Source: Datisca glomerata (Eukaryota; Streptophyta; Magnoliopsida; Cucurbitales; Datiscaceae). Taken from it: 64,000 nt of DNA. A model generated the notes under the pieces. That model was given only the letters and a program-made list of their open reading frames with translations. It did not search any database and was not told the DNA's origin. A program made the translations under genes and the position numbers. Each line of letters opens with the position of its first letter. Position 1 is the first letter of the stretch. Location: NCBI GenBank assembly GCA_003255025.1, contig QANY01005068.1:1-64000 (forward strand), in the 5' to 3' direction. Shown here piece by piece: positions 21,049 through 29,783 of this stretch.

Positions 21049-23378
21049 AAAAAGGGGGGGAGAGAGTCACCATTCTCAGGGGGAGCCTGAGTAACTTGAT
21101 CAGCCAATAAGAAAAAGCCTTCAGCCGTTCGCTTCTTTTTCAACCTCTTCAAAGCTGATTTAGAGAGCTTGGGAGAAGGACCAGGTTGGATAGTGATATT
21201 GACAATTGAGGAAGCTTTGGGGGGAGCCAAACTCAATGTAGAGTCAGAAGAGGCTTGAGGCTCATTTTTATCCTCACAAGGCACAATGAGACCCTTACCC
21301 TTCCTTTTGCTAACCACCTGAGTCCATTCATTGACTTGGTCTTCCACATGGATGGTATTAAGAGGAAAGGGAGGAGAGATTTCACCCTTTGGCTCCTCAT
21401 AAACCATAAGCTCCCTATTATCTTGGGGAGAAGAATCTTTGCTAGCGGTTTCTTCCTCACTAGCTAGATTATTCTTAGGGGCCACTTTAGCATCACAATC
21501 ATGACCAAAGAGGCAACATTTAGCACATCTCTTAGGTAGACACTCATACTCCACCTCCACCACCACTGGATCCCATCCGTCAAGGCCAAGGTCAATGGTG
21601 AAAAACTTAATCAAATCAGAGGAGGCTGAAATTTTCACACAAACTCTAGCATAATCATGTCTATAACCAGAGGCAGTAGCATTGTCAGAGTGAGAAGGGA
21701 TACCCACAGCACTAGCAATGTGACTTAGAGCTTCTTCAGTCCATAATTCAATTGGAACATTCCACAATTTAACCCAAATTGGAAGGGTTGAAAGTTTCTC
21801 CTTTGAGAATTTAACATTTGGCTGCCACTCTTGAAGCACAACAGGCCTACCTAAGAGGTGCCAAGGTCCATCTTCTAAGACTGAGTTTCTATCCTCCACA
21901 GAGCCAAATTTGAAATAGAAAAGGCCTCTGGCAGCCGAGACCTCCTGAATTCCTCTTTTAGCCCAAAGTTGCAAAGCAATTTTCTTAACTAAGTGTAAAG
22001 GAGCTGCCCTTCCAACAAAGTAGCCAACAAGGCAGCCTTCCCACCTAGAAAAATTCTCTTTAGTAATATAATCAGGAAGCTTAACTGTGACATTACCATT
22101 TTCCGTAAAGGAAGAGCTCACATAACCTAAGCTTAGCTTCTTTTTCAGGTTACCTTTAACCTTTTCAGCCCATGAACCAGCCGGTTTCTCATGAGCAACA
22201 CTCTTATTAGCTAAAAGGTCTTTATAAACTCTATTCTCATGCAGCTTTTCAGAAGAAGAAGTTGGGGAAGGAGGAGAAGAGCTCACCTTCTGTTTTCCAT
22301 TAGAATCTGGTTTAGGAGAGGGAGAGATTTCTCCAAGCTCAAACCCACGACCATGGCAGCCCTTGACATCTTTGGTAGAAGTCAAATCCACCTTGTCACT
22401 CACAATCAAAGCTGAGGTTGAGCTAAGGGAGGAGAGAGGATCTGCCACCAGCTTTGGAACTCCACCCACGTTCACATCATTGTCATAGAAAAGAGAAATA
22501 TCTTCTTTCTCTTTCCCTTCAATCAAAACACCATCTACTTTCTCTTTCCCCTTAGACAAAGAAGCTGCCACCTGTCGCCCTAAGGGGCTGTCCACGTCAT
22601 GATGGGAGAGAGGAGCCTTCTCTAATAAATAATTACCTTTTTGAGTGTCCTTTCCTTTATTTGAAAGGATAGTAGTAGATTGTTGACCAAGTTGAAGCTT
22701 GGGAGCTAGAGCCTCACTCTTCCCCAAGCTGACCACATCACACCCACTTGCCAAAAAGGAGCTGTCACTTCTCCCTTTTGATATGTTTGGCAGCTGCTTT
22801 TCCTCTTCTCCAAGCAAGATGATTTGAGACAAGCTTGATTTGTCTTCTATCAAAGGACACTCATCATTACCTTTGACAGAGAGGTAATGAGTATCATCTT
22901 CAACCTTTGGAGCTCTAGGCAAGCTGGTTGATCTCCGAGCACCACCTCTAGCTCCTCCTCTTATGCTACTTCTCTTTAGACTTGAACGAAGTTGGTCTGA
23001 AAGAGTCAGCTCAAGTAGATTGCTCTGATTGTGATCAGAAGAAATAAAATTGTCTCTAAGCTTTGAATGCTCAGAAATAATCTCTTTTGCAACTAATAAA
23101 CTCGAAGCTTCCTTGGACTGAGCTTCTAACTTCCCAGGCTCATCAAAACCACTCTCTGGTCCAAATTTCTTCGTATTAGAACCTTGCTTAAGAGCATTAA
23201 AACCAATAACATGGGTTTTAGCTTCCCTAGCTCCCTTAGTAACCATATCATTCAAAACAGCATGGCCATTGAAAGACACTCCAAGCTTAGCTTGCCCACT
23301 AGCTGAATCTTTCTTAACACCACCTGAAACTTGCTTACCAACTTCTGCAGCATGCTTAATGTACTCATCATTAACCAT
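21045..23378 (-). CDS. LINE-A ORF1 protein (DUF4283 nucleic-acid-binding)
   Basis: 777 codons from MVNDEYIKHAAE. I chose the ATG at 23378 because the same ATG follows the 5' UTR hairpin in other copies; an upstream in-frame extension to 23534 reads into gypsy sequence. Residues 1-400 are low-complexity, Ser/Lys/Glu-rich, with an Arg/Gly patch near 135-155 ('RGGARGGARRS'). About 413-590 is a DUF4283 domain ('VKLPDYITKENFSRWEGCLV', 'GPWHLLGRPVVLQEWQP', 'LPIWVKLWNVP'). About 605-630 is a zinc-knuckle-like 'CLPKRCAKCCLFGHDC' with unusual His-Cys spacing. A basic C-terminal segment follows ('KSALKRLKKKR'). By family it would bind the element RNA in the RNP. Its stop overlaps the ORF2 start (ATGA). 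No disabling mutation seen. Confidence 0.9.
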   Translation of the reverse strand: MVNDEYIKHAAEVGKQVSGGVKKDSASGQAKLGVSFNGHAVLNDMVTKGAREAKTHVIGFNALKQGSNTKKFGPESGFDEPGKLEAQSKEASSLLVAKEIISEHSKLRDNFISSDHNQSNLLELTLSDQLRSSLKRSSIRGGARGGARRSTSLPRAPKVEDDTHYLSVKGNDECPLIEDKSSLSQIILLGEEEKQLPNISKGRSDSSFLASGCDVVSLGKSEALAPKLQLGQQSTTILSNKGKDTQKGNYLLEKAPLSHHDVDSPLGRQVAASLSKGKEKVDGVLIEGKEKEDISLFYDNDVNVGGVPKLVADPLSSLSSTSALIVSDKVDLTSTKDVKGCHGRGFELGEISPSPKPDSNGKQKVSSSPPSPTSSSEKLHENRVYKDLLANKSVAHEKPAGSWAEKVKGNLKKKLSLGYVSSSFTENGNVTVKLPDYITKENFSRWEGCLVGYFVGRAAPLHLVKKIALQLWAKRGIQEVSAARGLFYFKFGSVEDRNSVLEDGPWHLLGRPVVLQEWQPNVKFSKEKLSTLPIWVKLWNVPIELWTEEALSHIASAVGIPSHSDNATASGYRHDYARVCVKISASSDLIKFFTIDLGLDGWDPVVVEVEYECLPKRCAKCCLFGHDCDAKVAPKNNLASEEETASKDSSPQDNRELMVYEEPKGEISPPFPLNTIHVEDQVNEWTQVVSKRKGKGLIVPCEDKNEPQASSDSTLSLAPPKASSIVNITIQPGPSPKLSKSALKRLKKKRTAEGFFLLADQVTQAPPENGDSLPPFL

Positions 23379-23506
23379 TGTTAGAGGTCGTTCAAGTTTG
23401 ATCTTCCTGGTGAGTACAATGTAAGTACTATATTTAATGTAACTAACTTGTTCCCATTTAATGTAGGTGATGATTTGAGGACAAAACCATCTCAAGCGGG
23501 AGGGAA

Positions 23507-24465
23507 TGATGAGGATCCGGTTGCACAACCTCAAAGGATGGATCTATGTAAAGTACCAAGAGGCCAAATCACAAGAGTTAGAGAAAGAGGATGGATGAAG
23601 CACTCAATGGGAGTGTGATGTGGAGTAGGACATGGAGTATAACAACCTACATGGAGCATGACGTGCCGTCCAACATGGCAGTCCACATGGAACATGATGT
23701 GGCATCCAACGTTACATCCTACATGGACCATGACATGGCAATCAACATGGCAGTCGACATGGTGCGTGATGTGGCATCCAACATGGCAGCCTACATAGAG
23801 ATGACATGGCATCCGACATGGCACTTCACATGGAGCATGAGGTGGCGTTCAATATAGTAGTCCACATGAAGCATGACATGACATTTTGAATGATGATAAG
23901 AAATGAAGACAACTTGAAAATCCTAACCTAGAAGTGGACAGCCAATAATAGTCTATTAGATCATGACACCTTGGCAATCTTAACGTAGAAGTGGACAAGC
24001 AATAGGAGTCTTTAGGTGGATTACAAGTTCTATATTTATTGTAATTAATATTTCTTTATCTTTATTTAGGTTATTTAAACACTTTAGGACTCTTTAGGCT
24101 TCTAGTTTTTCTATTTAAGCATGGTTTCACAATGTATTAAAAAATCTTTGATCAATATAATTTCTTAGTGAGAGTTTTCTCTTTGGTTCTTCTTAGAACT
24201 TTTTCAGACTTATCAAGAATATTCTTGTGGTGTATAAAACCTAGATTTATCACTCACTTTTCCATCTTCTTCTTGAGTGTGGCGTCTAAACCATACTTTT
24301 GGTTCTTTTCGAAGCATCAATTTGGGTCTTAGGTCTTATACCTAAGGTTCTCTTTGTGTCATAGAAAATGGGTCGGGGTTTCTTCTTCTTTAAAATCGAT
24401 CCTTGGGTTCTTGAACCATCATTGTTATTGGGTTTCATCGCAAAGTGACGGTGAGGTTCATATCA
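23507..24465 (+). repeat. 3' LTR-B of the nested gypsy element
   Basis: It starts TGATGAGGATCC after the polypurine tract and ends TTCATATCA, so the TG...CA termini are present. It is followed by the TSD CATGC. It contains the 36-bp minisatellite at about 23620-23880. The pol C-terminus reads 'RGQITRV' but is shifted by one base before the 'MDEALNGS' block. Confidence 0.85.
23620..23880 (+). repeat. 36-bp minisatellite in the 3' LTR-B
   Basis: About seven degenerate units. The plus frame from 23591 is open: 'MDEALNG', then 12-residue units such as 'MEHDVPSNMAVH' and 'MEHDVASNVTSY'. The minus strand is also open, with a His/Gly/Cys-rich 12-residue repeat, as expected for a unit length divisible by three. 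Confidence 0.8.
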
Positions 24466-24470
24466 CATGC

Positions 24471-25164
24471 TGAAGAGAGCTTTTACAGGCAAAAGTCAAG
24501 AGTACAGTGGCTTCGATCGGGTGATCAAAACACTTCTTTCTTTTTTTCAAAGCATGAAAAATAATAGATTCAAAACCAGAATTACACACCTGGACAACCA
24601 AGGCTCTCTACTTACTTCCCATGAGGAGATCGTATCCTGGATTACTACAAAAACCTCTTGGGTACACCAAATGAAGAAATGGGAGTCAATTGGAGTATAC
24701 TTGATTGTGCTTTGCCAAGAAAGCTTGAACCTGATCAGGTTGTACCTTTAGCTCTTCCCACTGAAGAAAATGCTCTTCCCATTGCATTACAAATGCCATT
24801 AGAGGGAGATTTTTTAGTCTTAAAGGATTCTCTGTGACTGAGGATAACCAAACCATTCAGCTTTCCTAGGGATTGAATGCTTCTATTTTTGACAATTAAG
24901 CTTGGTTCTTCTGTTTGTTTATGTTGTTATCTCTTGTAATCTTCTGTTAGTGTTTGGGTGCCTCCAGCTTATGTGTTGGTTGGTTCCTTTTTTGTTTCTT
25001 TTGCCTGGGGTATGCCCCTTATATATTTGTATGTTTCTTCTTCGGTTTATAAAAGATTTTAATTTACCGAAAAAAAGGAAGTGGCAAAGCTCCTGGACCA
25101 GATGGTTTTTCAGCTGGATTCTTTAAGAAAGCATGGCATGTGGTGGGTGGGGATGTAACCAAAG
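24471..25164 (+). mobile_element. LINE-B copy 2, distal part (start of RT), with LINE-A insertion
   Basis: LINE-B ORF2 resumes exactly after the gypsy TSD ('ESFYRQKSRVQ'-like, near 24474), runs to about 24771, and continues at 25077-25164 ('GSGKAPGPDGFSAGFFKKAWHVVGGDVTK'). About 30 bp of LINE-B present at 32627-32660 is missing at the LINE-A insertion. At 25165 it changes abruptly to ORF1 sequence of another LINE-B-like copy. Confidence 0.82.
24782..25076 (+). mobile_element. LINE-A copy 3, 3' fragment
   Basis: The last 38 or so codons of ORF2 (one stop: 'QLS*GLNASIFDN'), the 3' UTR with TGGGGTATGCCCC near 25005-25018, and a short poly(A) at 25070-25076. It is 5'-truncated, sits in LINE-B and has no matching TSD. 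A 10-bp filler GCTCTTCCCA (24772-24781) repeats sequence 20 bp upstream. Confidence 0.85.
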
Positions 25165-26900
25165 GAGTAGGGTTACTAGATGTAAGGGCCATCTGGCCAA
25201 AGGAGGAGCACGAAGGGGAGAGTTGAACAAGGGTGAGAGCCTTTGTCCAGTGGTCAATGAGGGTACCTTAGGGAGCCAATCACATTCTGCCACCTCACCA
25301 ACTAATGCTAACCCTAGTTGTGCTTGGGGAGTGGGTTTTGACAAGCAATTAGAACTTAAAGCAAAAGGACACATGCAAAAGTCGGAAATACAATGTCTAG
25401 ACCAGCCCATGCATGATTTGGGTAATATTAAAGAAAACCCTAAGCTTGCAAGGTCAGACAACAATCCCCAAAACCCGGAGCAAGGACAACAGTCCTTAAA
25501 TGTGGCTGTACCTGCAAACAAAAAGGGATTTGACTTTGGATCTTCACAAAACATCCTTGGTGCATGTCTCTAGTATACTTGTAGTACATACCAAGCATGG
25601 AAAAAATACTACCACGTCAGCTCCATTGACCGTACAAGACAGGGCAGCGCATTTCAAGGAGAAAGGACAACATGCTTTGTCCTTGCAAGGAACATCTCAC
25701 CATGCTTTGTCCTTGCAAGGAACATCTCACCATGCTTTGTCTCCTTTCATTAATGATAGTACCTCCTTGTTTAATGCTTGTACTACCTCAAAGTCAAAAA
25801 GTAAGCCAAGTAAGCTTAGCTCCTTTAGTCGAATTAATGAGGCATGTAAGAATGTTCAATCTGTACAAAACAAGCAGCCACTTTCTAGGGAAAAGGTACA
25901 ATCTCCTACACACATTGGTCCTTTTACCTTGTCCTTTCCACCCGTACAAGGTACTTTACCCCATGCTATGTCAACTTCATCCTTAAATGAGTGTTTTGCT
26001 TGAAAACAATCCATTCTTGGCCATGGATAAACCAAGGGCAAGGGCAGGTTCTTTCTCTCCACTTGCACGAAGACCATGTCCATCATCCCTCCCCATTTAT
26101 GATCAAGTGGTTGAAGAACTTGAACTATATGCTTTCACCCACGGGTTTAAAAGAAATTGTGAGTATTACCCGTAACCACCCAATCCTAAACCCCACTAAT
26201 GAAGCATAATAAACTCTCGGGTCCAACCAAGTGTATCAAAAACTTTGTGATGCTTCGCTTGAACCCCATAAGCAAGATGGATCTTGGGCTCAAAAAGTTA
26301 AGAAAAATGAGAAGCAAATATTATCATTGGTACATGAGAATACCACTATTATTAATGGTGACCAAATTACTGTTATGTTGCCATGGAGTGTGACTAGGGG
26401 TAGTTAAGAAACTTGCACTTCAATTTTTGAAAAATAGAGGACTAGTGGACGTCTTAGTACACAAATGGTTGTTCTATTTTAGATTCAATTCAATTGAAGA
26501 AATGAACACATTCTTGGATGAGGGTCCTTGGCATCTTCTCGGGAAACCCTTAATTTTGAATCTTTGGCAACATAATCTTATCTTTACTAAGGAAAGACTT
26601 GATGTTTTGCCTATTTGGGTCAAGCTTTGGAATCTTCCGGTGGAACGGTGGTCTGAAGAAGCCCTTGGACACATAACAAGTGCTGTTGGCAAACCTTTAC
26701 ACACTAATTCCCATACTGTCAAAGGAGTTAGAAAGGAATTTTCAAGAGTTTGTGTTGAGATTAATGTCCAAACAAGATTGGTTGACGACTTTAATGTAGA
26801 TTTCGGGATCCAAGGTTGAGATCCTATTATGGTTAAGGTGGATTATGAAGGACTTCCCAAGAGATGCTCAATCTTTGGTCACAAAGCTAAATCAATAGCA
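25165..26900 (+). pseudogene. LINE-B-like ORF1 remnant (copy E)
   Basis: Diverged LINE-B ORF1. The Gly/Lys-rich N-terminal part is at 25190-25570 ('GHLAKGGARRGELNKGES', 'PQNPEQGQQSLNVAVPA'), then a Ser-rich middle including a 30-bp tandem repeat (25672-25745), then DUF4283 at 26427-26819 ('GPWHLLGKPLILNLWQ', 'LPIWVKLWNLPVERWSEEALG') and a knuckle remnant ('LPKRCSIFGHKAK'). Frame breaks lie near 25570, 26000, 26175, 26405 and 26819. Only one unit of the 59-residue repeat is present. The endonuclease and RT are missing; it stops near 26900 at a gypsy junction. 26901-26957 is AT-rich and unassigned. Confidence 0.8.
25672..25745 (+). repeat. 30-bp tandem repeat in LINE-B-like ORF1
   Basis: CATGCTTTGT-CCTTGCAAGG-AACATCTCAC is present twice plus a partial third copy, encoding HALSLQGTSH units in frame. 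The copies look identical, so the duplication is recent. Confidence 0.85.
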
Positions 26901-26957
26901 CCAGCCCCCCAAGGTTATTAAGGATAAGATGAGATAAGAAAATATAAGATAAGTTAT

Positions 26958-27309
26958 GACATGTTGGTTTCCATGTTGGACGACACGTCATGCTCCATTT
27001 AGGCTGTTATACTCCATGTCATGCTCCATGTCATACTCCCATTAAGTGCTTCATCGATTCTCTTTCATCTAGCTCTTGTGATTTGGCCTCTTGGTACTTG
27101 AAATAGATCCATCCTTTGAGGTTGTGCAACGGAATCCTCATCATTCCCTCCTGCTTAAGAATGATTTGTCCTCAAATCATCACCTACATTAAATGGGAAC
27201 AAGTTAGTCACATTAAATTTAGTTCTTACATTGTACTCACCGGTAAGATCAAGCTTGTAGACATTGTCATTGATTCTTGCAAGGACGTGGAATGATCCAT
27301 CCCCATTAG
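26958..27309 (-). mobile_element. Gypsy pol C-terminus, polypurine tract and start of LTR-B
   Basis: The minus strand reads the integrase tail from 27309 (GGGGATGG, 'FHVLARINDN'), a polypurine tract at 27144-27156, then LTR-B from 27143 (TGATGAGG) to 26958, where it stops after a few minisatellite units. It is directly preceded (higher coordinates) by an LTR-A fragment, so PBS to integrase core are deleted. Confidence 0.8.
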
Positions 27310-27817
27310 TGATACGGAACCTCTAAGAATAAGCTTGAGAACCCGTTTATGTATAGGAAACCACAAAGCATTAACGTGAAAACCCCAATAACCAATTTGG
27401 CAACAACCCCTAGGAAAAGGCTAGAAAAATAGATTTTTTAGATAGATGATCAAGAACTAGAATAAAGAAAACTTGTTTCTGAATTCCAGCATCGAAACAC
27501 TCCACAAGAAGGTGATCAATCTACTTGAAAGTTTCTTAAAGCATGTACTCTACTCAAGAACACAAAGATAAAAGCAAAACAATCTTTTGGTTTTTCTTAA
27601 ATTAAAATTCTGGACCCTTAAAACATTCTAACAAGGCATATTTATAGCCTTTACAAAGGTTTCCAAAAATCCTAAAACCCAAGACTAGGAAACTAACCTA
27701 ATTATATTTTAAATAATAATTAAGAATAGACTATATTAAGTAAAATAAAACTAATGGAGTTTAAATAAAGTGAAATTTCGTTCAGCCCAAAAGGTAACAC
27801 AAAAATGACCCATTACA
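27310..27817 (-). repeat. LTR-A fragment, 3' two thirds
   Basis: On the minus strand it runs from TGTAATGGG (27817) to CCGTATCA (27310). It matches the split LTR at about 41790-42146 and 46159-46305, and so serves as the uninterrupted reference for the LINE insertion there. The first 400 bp of the full LTR-A are absent, and flanking bases give no TSD. Confidence 0.8.
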
Positions 27818-27831
27818 TACTTAAGAAAATA

Positions 27832-27926
27832 TGAGAACCTCTGAAGCTCTAAGCTACATTGCTAGTGCAGTGAGTAAACCTCTATACTCGGATCACTTGA
27901 CTGCAAAAGGAGTGAAAAAGAGACTT
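27832..27926 (+). mobile_element. LINE-B copy 3, ORF1 scrap
   Basis: Reads 'RTSEALSYIASAVSKPLYSD' and 'HLTAKGVKK', a short stretch of the DUF4283 region. LINE-B resumes at 30599 about 240 bp further along its own sequence. The gypsy between them therefore entered LINE-B with loss of target sequence, or the junction was later deleted. Confidence 0.75.
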
Positions 27927-27933
27927 GACTGCT

Positions 27934-28686
27934 ATGATACGAGCCAACGTGGATGAGGACCGAGAGGCTACAATGGCAAGATTCATAGTTGGCCTAAATG
28001 GAGACATTGCAAATGTGGTGGAGTTGCAACACTATGTGGAGTTGGAGGACATGGTTCACATGGCCATCAAAGTGGAGCAACAACTAAAGAGGAAGGGTTC
28101 CATGAGGCTAGGGCAGGAATCAAATTCATCCTCTACCTCTTGGAAATCGAATTGGAAGGAGGAGAAGTCAAGTTTCAAGCAAATGGCCGAGGTCTCCAAG
28201 GACAGCAAAGTTGGAAGCACATCAAACCAAGGTAAACCCGATTTCCAACGATCAAGAACTCATGATATTAAATGTTTTAAATGTTTGGCAGTAGGTCATA
28301 TTGCTTCTCAATGTCCAAACAAGAGAGTGATGGTTATGAGAGAAGATGTAAATATGGACACTGAAAGTGAATTCGAAGAGGAGTCCATGCCACCATTAGA
28401 AGATGCAAGTGACCTTGAAGAACCGGTTGATGGTGAAATTTTGGTGACAAGAAGAGCTCTTAGTGCCATAGCCGAAGAAGATGAGAAGGTACAACGAGAA
28501 AATATTTTTCATACTAGATGCATTGTTAATGATAAAGTGTGTAGTATGATTATTGATGGAGAAAGTTGTACTAGTGTGGCTAGCACTTACATGGTGGAAA
28601 AACTAAACTTGTCTATATTAATACATCTCAATCCATACAAACTGAAATGGTTGAGTGGCAGTGGGGAAATCGAGGTGCATAAGTAA
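27934..28686 (+). pseudogene. Gag C-terminal half and protease N-terminus (element 4)
   Basis: Open for 250 codons: '[21 protein letters not shown]', a Ser-rich stretch, a perfect CCHC zinc knuckle '[14 protein letters not shown]' (near residue 115), an acidic segment, and the protease motif as '[12 protein letters not shown]', where the second Gly of DGGS is Glu. It ends at a TAA (28684-28686) where the related copy at 3468 has CAA, a single C-to-T nonsense change. The protease continues at 28687-28908. Confidence 0.82.
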
Positions 28687-28994
28687 GTGTTAGTTTCTTT
28701 CTCTATTGGCAAGTACAAGGGCGAAGTTTTGTGTGATGTAGTGCCAATGCAAGCAAGTCATCTTCTCTTGGGGAGACCGTGGAAATGTGATAGAAAAGCC
28801 ACTCATAATGGTTACAAAAATAGATATACTTTTGTAATTGATAAGAAACCCATTACTCTGGTACCCCTCACCCCAAAACAAGTTCAAGAAGATCAATTGA
28901 AGTTGTAAAGAGAGAATGAAAAACAAAGAGAGATTGAGAATGAAAAAAAGAGAGAGGGTCAGGAAGATCAAAAGAGTGGGAGTTCAAAAAATGA

Positions 28995-29783
28995 GTGTTT
29001 GAACAAAAGAAAAGAGTGAAAAATAAAGAGTTGGGTGAGAGGAGTGAGAAAAAACAAGAGAGAAGAAAAGAGAGTTTTGATGCAAGAGAGAGTGAGATTA
29101 AGAGAGCTTTGAGTTCCAACCGGCTATTTATTGTACTTATGTACAAAGAGGCTCTTTTATGTACTAATGATCTCGTAGGTTCTTTGCCGAGCAATATTGT
29201 TTCACTTTTGCAGATGTTTGTGATTCACAACGATCCTGAGTCCATGAAGCATTTAAAGGAGCAAGACAAGCTGAATAAAATACATGCTCGTTGGGTGGAG
29301 TTCATTGAGACATTCTCATATGTCAGTCGGTACAAACAAGATGGAAAAAGGAAGGCTGAATTCGTTAAGCAGATACATGAGAAGGCAAAACTCAATATTG
29401 TAAGAAGAACGGAGCAATATGCAAAACAAGCCAACAAAGAGTGTCATAAATTAGTTTTTGATCCTGGAGATCGGGTTTGCATGCACATGAGAAAGGAACG
29501 CTTTTCAAGGCAAAGACGTTCCAAGCTGCTACCTAGAGGGGATGATCCATTCCAAGTCCTTGCAAGACTCAATGACAATGCCTACAAGCTAGATCTTCTT
29601 GGTGAGTACAATATAAGTGTTACTTTTAATGTGACTGACTTGTCACCGTTTGATGTAGGTGAGGATTTGAGGACAAATCTTTCTCAAGAGGGAGGGAATG
29701 ATGAGGATCGGTTGCACAAGCTCAAAGGATGGATCCACTTCAAGTACAAAGAGGCCAAATCACAAAAGTTAGAGGAAATATAA
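28995..29783 (+). pseudogene. Deletion-fused gypsy ORF: linker, RNase H end, integrase tail
   Basis: 262 codons stay open across two internal deletions. The Lys/Glu-rich protease-RT linker ('RESEIKRALSSNRL') joins near 29220 to the RNase H C-terminus ('FVIHNDPESMKHLKEQ', 'RWVEFIETF'), then near 29345 to the integrase C-terminal tail ('VFDPGDRVCMHMRKERF', 'LLPRGDDPFQVLARLNDNAYKL'). No catalytic residue is left. It could be chance survival or a retained short polypeptide; I see no evidence for a function. Confidence 0.75.

Larger units (their letters stand above)
17198..23392 (-). mobile_element. LINE-A copy 2, both ORFs intact
   Basis: Length 6195 bp: poly(A) side at 17198-17206, 3' UTR with the GGGGTATGCCCC motif (complement near 17255), ORF2 21048-17380, ORF1 23378-21045. 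It lacks only about the first 75 nt of the 5' UTR seen in copies 8 and 9, ending 2 nt inside the base of the 5' hairpin. A perfect 13-bp TSD shows a normal target-primed insertion. It is the best candidate autonomous element in the window, although the shortened 5' UTR may remove promoter sequence. Confidence 0.92.
15739..24470 (+). mobile_element. Internally deleted gypsy element with two LTR-B and 5-bp TSD, carrying a LINE-A
   Basis: LTRs of 964 and 959 bp (15744-16707 and 23507-24465) flank an internal region of about 590 bp once the nested LINE-A is removed. The 5-bp duplication CATGC lies at 15739-15743 and 24466-24470, and LINE-B reads on across the element (GACATGC to TGAAGAGAG). The internal region keeps a few RT codons ('STFMRLINHV'), then integrase-tail sequence and a polypurine tract. 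Gag, protease, most of RT, RNase H and the integrase core are gone, so it is non-autonomous. The primer binding site is also missing because the 5' LTR joins RT sequence at about 16707. Confidence 0.85.

Noticed and set aside
23379..23534. ORF1 starting at 23534 (829 codons)
   Set aside because: The first 52 codons read through the TSD into the flanking gypsy element. Other LINE-A copies place the start at the ATG corresponding to 23378.
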